A DNA stretch of 11,564 bases, taken from positions 1 through 11,564 of the forward strand of contig VBPP01000166.1 of NCBI GenBank assembly GCA_005877365.1, in the 5' to 3' direction. A program made the translations under genes and the position numbers. The stretch's first letter is position 1; each line of letters starts with the position of its first letter. Shown piece by piece: positions 6,229 to 11,564 of this stretch. The notes below the pieces were generated by a model. It worked only from the letters and a program-made list of their open reading frames with translations. It was not told where the DNA came from and made no database searches. This DNA is from Nitrososphaerota archaeon (GTDB taxonomy: Archaea > Thermoproteota > Nitrososphaeria > Nitrososphaerales > Gagatemarchaeaceae).

Positions 6229-7154
6229 CTACCCATTACTGGTGAGAACAAGAACCTGCGAGCGTTCGAGGAAAAGATTGATTGAGTTCCTCAGATAGTT
6301 TTTCGACCATAGTGATGAATTCACCGCTTAGAGCAACGTTCTCGCCACGAACTACCCGAGCTTCTTTTCTCGCAGAGATCATTCACTTCCCTTCGTTATT
6401 TTCTTTCTTGGTTCGTACTCACTAGCGAGAAAACGCGCAACACGCACCGAAAGCTTGTGTCGAAACTCTCCGACCTCGCCTTCTTTGAAGAACAATGCCT
6501 CAAATGCGCATCAAATCCACCAACTTGACCTCCAGCTTATCTCTTTCGTAGGCGTAGTTGAGACGCCTTATTGCCACGGCCAAAGCGGGGGTCGTGTAAA
6601 ATCTATTCTGTCGAATGCATCCCAAAAATTTTGAAAGCTACTCGATTCGACTTCTCACAGAACACGCAGGACCCAAAAATCGCTTATGGGTCGGGCCACC
6701 TTGAATGGTTGTACCCAAAGCAGGGAATTTACTGGTTGTTTCGTTACAAGTGTGTTGTACCCGACGATGCCGGGCTTGAATAGGCAAAGCCGTAACCAAC
6801 TTGTCCAACGTTTCCCGCCACTGACTGTCTGACGATCCAGTGATTTCGCCAATCAATTTTCTTCAAACTATGCCCAAACTCTGCAACATACTTGACATGA
6901 ATGATTTCACTATGACGCAACGGAGAGAATCGCAAGTCCAAAAGCTGCTCTATCTCACTCGTTGTAATCCTCCTAATTTTCAAGTCTTGTCCCAGGTGAA
7001 TTTCGGCGAGATAGCCGGTGAAGTTTAGGAGAGGAATGATCGCCCGAAATTGTATTTTATCACTGTAAAAGAATCGTTCCAGATCGCCATACATTTGGCT
7101 CGAAAATATTGCTGTCGAAGATGTTTTGGCCTGAATGGAGTGCAAGTTGGTCAC
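6229..7154 (-). pseudogene. HEPN-domain protein (ApeA-like architecture), multiply frameshifted
   Basis: Reading leftward on the minus strand, pieces in different frames join into one protein. From 7154: YGDLERFFYSDKIQFRAIIP, LLNFTGYLAEIHLGQDLKIR, TTSEIEQLLDL; then near 6830 WRETLDKLVTAL and LFKPGIVGYNTLV; near 6640 FWDAFDRIDFT; near 6590 PALAVAIRRLNYAYERDKLE and VKLVDLM; near 6507 AFEALFFKEGEVGEFRHKLS, VRVARFLASEYEPRKKI; near 6375 VNDLCEKRSS then VVRGENVALSGEFI; and YLRNSINLFLERS to TAG at 6229. The Y-ER-E-K-LVDLM-AFEALF run is the usual HEPN pattern. The HEPN RNase motif (R, 4-6 residues, H) is degraded, with Arg at 6347-6349 where His is expected. At least five frameshifts plus in-frame stops make it non-functional. 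Intact relatives include RNases used in phage defence; base composition is AT-richer than the flanking genes, suggesting transfer. Confidence 0.6.
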
Positions 7155-7176
7155 TCGCGAAACGACTCAGATAATC

Positions 7177-7509
7177 CTAAGCTGTCTGGCGAACTGTGAT
7201 TGCGTACGTACCGACGAGGCCATCAAGCTGCTTTGTGATTGTCCCATCGGATTTCATCAACTTCGTACAAGCAACGTATTCAGGTAAGCTTTCGATTTCT
7301 TTTGGGTGGCGATGCAGAAATACGAAAAACATCGGTTCGTTGACATACACAGTACTCCAAGACCCTTCGCTCTGAATCGTATTCTTCTCAACCGTTCCGG
7401 ACGGGACTTGTTCCACCTTCTTGAGGTAGGACGTAAGCAAGTTCAGAACTGAAATTGTGGAAGTCTTACTCCTCTCGTAGAACTCTTTGTTCATCATCTG
7501 CTCGTCCAT
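7177..7509 (-). CDS. Hypothetical 110-residue protein, possibly the broken front of the HEPN gene
   Basis: Not recognised. It begins MDEQMMNKEFYERSKTSTIS, continues LLTSYLKKVEQVPSG and ESLPEYVACTKLMKSDGTIT, and stops with TAG only 22 bases before the first ATG (7154) of the HEPN remnant. ATG 7509 has AGGAT five bases upstream; TTG 7536 in frame is an alternative. Reading through the stop continues DYLSRFASDQLALHSGQ and overlaps the start of the HEPN piece in another frame, so the two may once have been one gene. No membrane segment or signal peptide. Charged, AT-rich composition like the HEPN remnant suggests a common origin. Confidence 0.4.
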   Translation of the reverse strand: MDEQMMNKEFYERSKTSTISVLNLLTSYLKKVEQVPSGTVEKNTIQSEGSWSTVYVNEPMFFVFLHRHPKEIESLPEYVACTKLMKSDGTITKQLDGLVGTYAITVRQTA

Positions 7510-7647
7510 GATTATCCTAGTTATTTTCAACCTCAAATGTTATTATCTTGGTCGCGAAATCAGCGCGTCCTCGCGCTTCAGATACAATCACTCGTAAGAA
7601 TCTGTAACGGTACCTCCTCCCTCAGGATTTATTTCTGCATCAACAAG

Positions 7648-7786
7648 CGACTGCTGCGCAGCGGCGGCCAGGCTCGCAAGGAAATCGGACGCGAGCCAGA
7701 ACTTCCAGATGGCAGGTAAATCGCCATAAGAGACACAATCACGAGGAGGTCGGGGCGAGGTTGCGTTTAATCGGGGATTCACCCGC
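7648..7786 (-). pseudogene. Inverted decayed copy of part of the operon membrane protein
   Basis: The reverse complement of 7648-7786 matches 2130-2270 over 139 bases at about four in five positions, and near-perfectly over the stretch coding SDFLASLAAAAQQS. Reading gives WKFWLASDFLASLAAAAQQS against WKFWFTSDFLASLAAAAQQS in the intact gene, preceded by LLVIVSLMAIYL against LLVVVPLVAMYL; a one-base deletion near 7710 breaks the frame between these parts. Beyond the AAAAQQS end the sequence becomes unrelated (VDAEINPEGGGTV) and stops. It is a fragment of a second copy of the surface operon, in the opposite orientation. Confidence 0.8.
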
Positions 7787-8392
7787 ACCTACTTGCGCCC
7801 GAAAAGGCGAGAGCTTGAGACTCCCATTTAATGCAATTCCCATTCTTACCGTTATTACTGCCGTGGCGGCGGCCTCCGGAAGTATCTTGTTTTACCTGAA
7901 CGTCGGGAATTACAGATGAATCTCGACCTGAATCCCCTAATGCCTCCATAAAGTTGGTTCTCTTTTGACGCGGATTTGGCCCGTGGCTACTCTGTCACTT
8001 CCGCGATGGATATCCGCCCGAATTCCAGAAATTGGCGCAGAATTTGCCGAATACCGTAGAGCTCACTCCAAATCGGGGTAATGCGGTAATACTGCATATA
8101 GCATCCTTCCGACCAAAAATCAACTGAGAAGAATTCCAAGGTGCCACCAATTGAAGGATACCTCCTCCTGTCCATAGTTCTGCAGATGTGCAGCTGTTGG
8201 TCCCTAGCGGCCAGAATGGAGTACGTCCGTCAAATCACCAAGGTCGGTCCACCCTCACTTTCATGGGGCAATTCCCGCCTCTCGAACGGCGGAATGTGGC
8301 TATCAGGAAACCGAAGAGGTCTGCTTGCTTTGGACATCGGGAGCGAAAGCATAATCGTGGCTTCCCAATTTTCCTGCTTTCGCTTTGCGCTC
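7787..8392. other. 606-base stretch without a convincing gene
   Basis: Nothing recognised. Two weak candidates exist. A plus-strand TTG ORF at 7815-7919 reads 34 residues with one hydrophobic segment (AIPILTVITAVAAASGSILF) and AAGGCGAGAG before its start. A minus-strand ORF at 7987-8175 reads 62 residues (ending GRISIAEVTE) without a ribosome site. The right end leads into the leader of the repeat-protein gene; a hairpin (CCTGC 8383-8387 with GCAGG 8393-8397) precedes that leader. Confidence 0.3.
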
Positions 8393-8420
8393 GCAGGATT
8401 AAGCGTCAGGAGGGATTTTG
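8393..8420 (+). promoter_or_regulatory. Conserved leader and ribosome binding site of the repeat-protein gene
   Basis: GCAGGATTAAGCGTC followed by AGGAGGG (GGAGG at 8409-8413) stands seven bases before ATG 8421. The same leader is retained at 3570-3596 before the broken paralogue, which fixes the start codon and suggests the leader is under constraint or recently duplicated. Confidence 0.7.
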
Positions 8421-11400
8421 ATGCGTAGAGTACTGAAGACCCTTACGGTTCTCTTCCTTCTAATAATTTCTATGGTTCCAATAGCTCTTCCCGTCCACGC
8501 TGCGATTCACACCTACTACCTTGGGAGCTCCACCGCGGGCTCCTGCTCCGGCCGGTGCGACATTTTGACAACTGCGGCGGTGCTCGGGATAGCCGTCGAT
8601 AACTTAGCGACTTCGGCCGTAAGTACTGATTCGTCTGGACTCGTAACTATATCCTTCACAGTCGGCACTGGGGCGAACAGGCTGCTCATCGTCGGCGGGA
8701 CGGTTGACAACGTCGCGATCACCGGCGTAACTTACGGGGGAACAGCCCTAACGCAGGCCGTCGCAGACGCACAGAAGCCTACTGGATCAATATGGTATCT
8801 GGTAAACCCTCCGAGTGGGACTGCTAGCGTTGTCGTGAGCTCCTCTCCGTCGAAGGGTGCAATCATTGGAGTAATCTCGTTCACTGGGGTTGACCAGAGC
8901 ACTCCCATCCCGACGACGGCTACTAATGACAATGCGAATGGGCGCACCTCTCCAGCCACCGTGAGCATAACGAACGCGAACGCGAACGCATGGGTTATGG
9001 ACCTTGTTGCGTCTGGGCACATCGGTGGTTTTACAAACGGGGCATCCACGACGACACAGTGGAACTTGGATTCCGGTAGTACAAATGCGGGTGCATCGAG
9101 CACGACGGGGCCACTCTCGCCAAGCACAGTAACCAATTTCTCCTGGACACTCCCAACCCCGGATGCTTGGGTTGACGTTGCGGTCGAGATAAAGCCATTC
9201 GCCGGCACCTCCCAGATCATCTCTACCACCACCGGTAACTTCATGGTCGAACCAGACATTTCAGCGAGTGCGACCGGGACTCCGACAACCAGCACGCCAT
9301 CGGGCTACGCGTGGGAGACCCCATCGGCGATCGGTGCGCAGATTGTCAGCGGTATATGGAACTTCGATCTCACGGTGGGGTCGAGCGCCTCGACCGGGAC
9401 CGCTTCGGTATGGATCACCGTCTGGAACTGCCAGACCTCGAGCGAGGGGACGTGCGCCTTCCTCTTCAAGAATTGGGACAACACCACGAACGTCATCTCG
9501 ACCGCCGCGACCAAAAGGACCTACGTGACCGGGACGGTCGGTCCGTTCGACAACGTCAAATTCCTCGTCGTCGAATACTGGCTCCACGTTACCGTCGCGG
9601 GTGCTTCGGGAGAAACGGTCCGGGAGACGACGGTGACTGCGGCGAGCGATGTCGGCACTCCAGGGTTCGCGTACTCATACTCGCTGCCTGAGAACCCAAC
9701 GGTTTCGGACTCGCAGGGGAACTTCTTCCAGGGGTTCAGGGCCCCGCCTGGGGAGAGCCCGGTAGTCTCGGACTCCAGTACCAAGCTCTTCCAGGGATTC
9801 AGAACAAACTCGGAGACTCCCCCTCTCTCCGACGCCATGGTCAGACTCTTCACGGGGTTCAGGGCGCTCGCCGAAATGCCGGCGATATCCGACGCGATAG
9901 TGAGGGTCTTCACGGGGTTCAGGGGACTGACGGCGAGCATCGCGGGCGACGTGACTGACAGCATAAGCAAGTCGGCGGGGAAATTCGTCTTCGAGACTCC
10001 GGCGCTGTCTGACGTGACGGACAGACTTTTCACTGGATTTAGGAGCCTGACAGAGACTCCGACCATCTCCGATATAGCGTCGAGAGCCTTCACGGGGTTC
10101 AGGGGACTGCCGGAGAACCTTGCCTCGGCGATAGCAGACTCGGTGAGGAGGGGCGTCGGGAGGTTCGCGCTGGAGAGCGTTGTGCCTTCCGACGTCGCCG
10201 TCAGAGTCTTCGCGGGATTCAGGACGCTGACTGAGAGCCCAACAGTGGCCGACTCTGTAGCTAGAGTCTTCAGCGGAGCTAGGGGGATCTCGGAGAACTT
10301 GGCATCTCTGATATCAGACACCGTGAACAAGGGCACCTTCAGTTTCCTCTCCGAGGCAGTAGCACCCTCCGACCTCGCGACCAGGGTGTACAATGGGCTC
10401 AGGACGCTGTCGGAGACTCCCACCATATCAGATGCTGCATCCAGAGTCTTCACCGGGTTCAGGACCACGTCGGAGAGCCTCGCATCGACGATTTCAGACG
10501 CGGTCGGTATAGGCAAAGGCTTCCAGGCGTTCCAATCAGAAGTCGTCTCGATAGCAGACTCGGTGAGCAGGGGCGTCGGGAGGTTCGCGCTGGAGAGCGT
10601 TGTGCCTTCCGACGTCGTCGGCAGAGTCTTCACCGGGTTCAGGACCACGTCGGAGGACCTCGCGTCGACGATCTCAGACGTGGTAAACAGAGGCGTCGCG
10701 ATGTCCCTATCAGAAGTCGTCTCGATAGCAGACTCGGTGAGCAGGGGCGTCGGGAGGTTCGCGCTGGAGAGCGTTGTGCCTTCCGACGTCCTCGGCAGAG
10801 TCTTCACGGGGGCGCGAGCTATCTCCGAGAATTCGTTGTCTGCGATATCCGACAGCGTGATCAGGGCCTTCACCGGGTTCAGGAGCACGTCGGAGAACCT
10901 CGCCTCGGCGATAGCAGCCTCGGTGAGCAAGGGCGCCGAGAAGTTCCCGCTTCTGAGCGTTGTGCCTTCCGACGTCGTCGGCAGAGTCTTCACGGGGGCG
11001 CGCGCTATCTCCGAGAGTTCGGTGTCTGCGTTGTCCGACAGCGTGGCCAGGGCCTTCACCGGGTTCAGGAGCACGTCGGAGAACCTCGCCTCGGCGATAG
11101 CAGCCTCGGTGAGCAAGGGCGCCGGGAAGTTCCCGCTGGAGAGCGTTGTGCCTTCCGACGTCCTCGGCAGAGTCTTCACGGGATTCAGGACGCTCGCGGA
11201 GGCTCCCACCATCTCCGATGCGGCATCCAGAGCCTTCACCGGGTTCAGGACCACGTCGGAGAACCTCGCGTCGATGATCTCGGACGTGGTGAACAAAGGC
11301 GTCGCGAGGTCCCTATCAGTAGTCGTCTCGATAGCAGACTCGGTGAGGAAGGGCGCCGGAAAGTTCCCGCTGGAGAGCGTTGTGCCTTCCGACGTCCTCG

Positions 11401-11564
11401 GCAGAGTCTTCACGGGGTTCAGGACGCTCGCGGAGACTCCGACCATCTCAGATGCGGCATCCAGAGTCTTCACCGGGTTCAGGGCCACGTCGGAGAACCT
11501 CGGGTCGACGATCTCGGACGTGGTAACCAAGGGCGTCTCGAAGTCCCTATCAGAAGTCGTCTCG
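8421..11564 (+). CDS. Giant secreted Ser-Asp repeat surface protein (3' end outside window)
   Basis: The frame is open from ATG 8421 to the last base, at least 1048 residues. Order: Sec signal peptide (RRVLKTLTVLFLLIISMVPI, likely cleavage after VHA, residue 27); beta domain about 60-260 (GANRLLIVGGTV, WYLVNPPSGTASVVV, ISFTGVDQSTPI, ending WVDVAVEIKPF), a type common in environmental archaeal secreted proteins; second beta domain about 265-420 (SVWITVWNCQTSSEGTCAFL, VVEYWLHVTVAG) with a likely disulfide Cys pair; then from residue 422 repeats of 19-20 residues, consensus LSETPTISDAASRVFTGFRT, alternating with variants such as SRGVGRFALESVVPSD. The ISD/PSD core recalls the SxSxSDSVS repeats of thaumarchaeal surface proteins. 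Likely a cell-surface adhesin or S-layer-associated stalk; no membrane anchor is seen because the C-terminus is missing. Start is fixed by GGAGG seven bases upstream. Confidence 0.85.
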   Translation, partial: MRRVLKTLTVLFLLIISMVPIALPVHAAIHTYYLGSSTAGSCSGRCDILTTAAVLGIAVDNLATSAVSTDSSGLVTISFTVGTGANRLLIVGGTVDNVAITGVTYGGTALTQAVADAQKPTGSIWYLVNPPSGTASVVVSSSPSKGAIIGVISFTGVDQSTPIPTTATNDNANGRTSPATVSITNANANAWVMDLVASGHIGGFTNGASTTTQWNLDSGSTNAGASSTTGPLSPSTVTNFSWTLPTPDAWVDVAVEIKPFAGTSQIISTTTGNFMVEPDISASATGTPTTSTPSGYAWETPSAIGAQIVSGIWNFDLTVGSSASTGTASVWITVWNCQTSSEGTCAFLFKNWDNTTNVISTAATKRTYVTGTVGPFDNVKFLVVEYWLHVTVAGASGETVRETTVTAASDVGTPGFAYSYSLPENPTVSDSQGNFFQGFRAPPGESPVVSDSSTKLFQGFRTNSETPPLSDAMVRLFTGFRALAEMPAISDAIVRVFTGFRGLTASIAGDVTDSISKSAGKFVFETPALSDVTDRLFTGFRSLTETPTISDIASRAFTGFRGLPENLASAIADSVRRGVGRFALESVVPSDVAVRVFAGFRTLTESPTVADSVARVFSGARGISENLASLISDTVNKGTFSFLSEAVAPSDLATRVYNGLRTLSETPTISDAASRVFTGFRTTSESLASTISDAVGIGKGFQAFQSEVVSIADSVSRGVGRFALESVVPSDVVGRVFTGFRTTSEDLASTISDVVNRGVAMSLSEVVSIADSVSRGVGRFALESVVPSDVLGRVFTGARAISENSLSAISDSVIRAFTGFRSTSENLASAIAASVSKGAEKFPLLSVVPSDVVGRVFTGARAISESSVSALSDSVARAFTGFRSTSENLASAIAASVSKGAGKFPLESVVPSDVLGRVFTGFRTLAEAPTISDAASRAFTGFRTTSENLASMISDVVNKGVARSLSVVVSIADSVRKGAGKFPLESVVPSDVLGRVFTGFRTLAETPTISDAASRVFTGFRATSENLGSTISDVVTKGVSKSLSEVVS
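10535..10616 (+). repeat. 82-bp perfect direct repeat, first copy
   Basis: Identical base for base to 10709-10790, 174 bases downstream. Third positions are identical too, so the copies are very recent or kept alike by gene conversion. Confidence 0.9.
10709..10790 (+). repeat. 82-bp perfect direct repeat, second copy
   Basis: Matches 10535-10616. Its first 16 bases (ATCAGAAGTCGTCTCG) also form the last 16 bases of the window, so the array continues. Confidence 0.9.
10862..10938 (+). repeat. 77-bp perfect direct repeat, first copy
   Basis: Identical to 11048-11124, 186 bases downstream, inside a longer near-identical block that continues rightward. Confidence 0.85.
11048..11124 (+). repeat. 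77-bp perfect direct repeat, second copy
   Basis: Identical to 10862-10938. Confidence 0.85.

Larger units (their letters stand above)
9684..11564 (+). repeat. Tandem array of about 20-residue (57-60 bp) coding repeats
   Basis: About 30 units of 19-20 residues follow one another to the window edge. Marker TTCACGGGGTTCAGG and variants recur at 60-base steps at first (for example 9849 and 9909), coding FTGFR. Toward the right, units combine into larger blocks repeating at about 174, 186 and 234 bases, marked by GCGTTGTGCCTTCCGACGTC at 10177, 10597, 10771, 10957, 11143 and 11377. Confidence 0.9.

Noticed and set aside
8141..8428. Plus-strand 95-codon frame before the repeat protein
   Set aside because: It has no ribosome site, runs through the conserved leader into the start of the repeat gene, and shows no domain features.
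9521..11530. Minus-strand open frame of 669 codons
   Set aside because: It lies wholly opposite the repeat-protein gene, which has a signal peptide, a ribosome site and family-like repeats. The long antisense opening follows from the repeated codon pattern; one stop-free unit is simply copied many times.
1..11564. CRISPR array, rRNA or tRNA genes
   Set aside because: The only regular repeats are in-frame coding repeats without spacers, and no RNA gene pattern was seen on either strand.

Overview
The window looks archaeal, most likely Nitrososphaeria/Thaumarchaeota or a TACK relative. The signs are a myo-inositol-1-phosphate synthase of archaeal type, an ISH3-like insertion sequence, small membrane-anchored beta-sandwich surface proteins, and a giant secreted protein made of Ser-Asp repeats like those of thaumarchaeal surface proteins. 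The lineage is an inference from family resemblance; no rRNA or tRNA gene is visible.

Layout. (1) 2-412: C-terminal end of an inositol-phosphate synthase gene that enters from the left. (2) 513-1358: winged-helix-like DNA-binding protein with a Pro-rich SPPIQPE repeat linker and no standard start codon at its apparent N-terminus. (3) 1546-3427: tight three-gene operon in which two related single-span surface proteins flank a multi-span membrane protein, closed by a hairpin plus pyrimidine tract. (4) 3570-3653: leader and signal-peptide start of a gene related to the giant protein at 8421, cut by (5) a complete 1266-bp ISH3-like element (3655-4920) with 17-bp inverted repeats and a 5-bp target duplication. 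(6) 4926-8390: a zone of gene remains. It holds an IS110-family transposase with at least four frameshifts and a nonsense codon (5171-6186), a minus-strand HEPN-domain gene wrecked by several frameshifts (6229-7154), a small minus-strand ORF (7177-7509), and an inverted, decayed 139-bp copy of part of the operon's membrane protein (7648-7786). (7) 8421 to the right edge: an intact secreted giant protein with signal peptide, two beta domains and more than 600 residues of roughly 20-residue repeats, still open at the edge.

How it fits together. The surface operon and the repeat protein each occur once intact and once as a broken fragment. This points to a surface-protein locus that was duplicated and then reshaped by insertion sequences, leaving one working operon (left) and one working repeat protein (right) about 5 kb apart. 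The repeat protein contains perfect 82-bp and 77-bp internal repeats, so repeat number has probably changed recently. The most novel elements are the three-gene surface module and the giant repeat protein.
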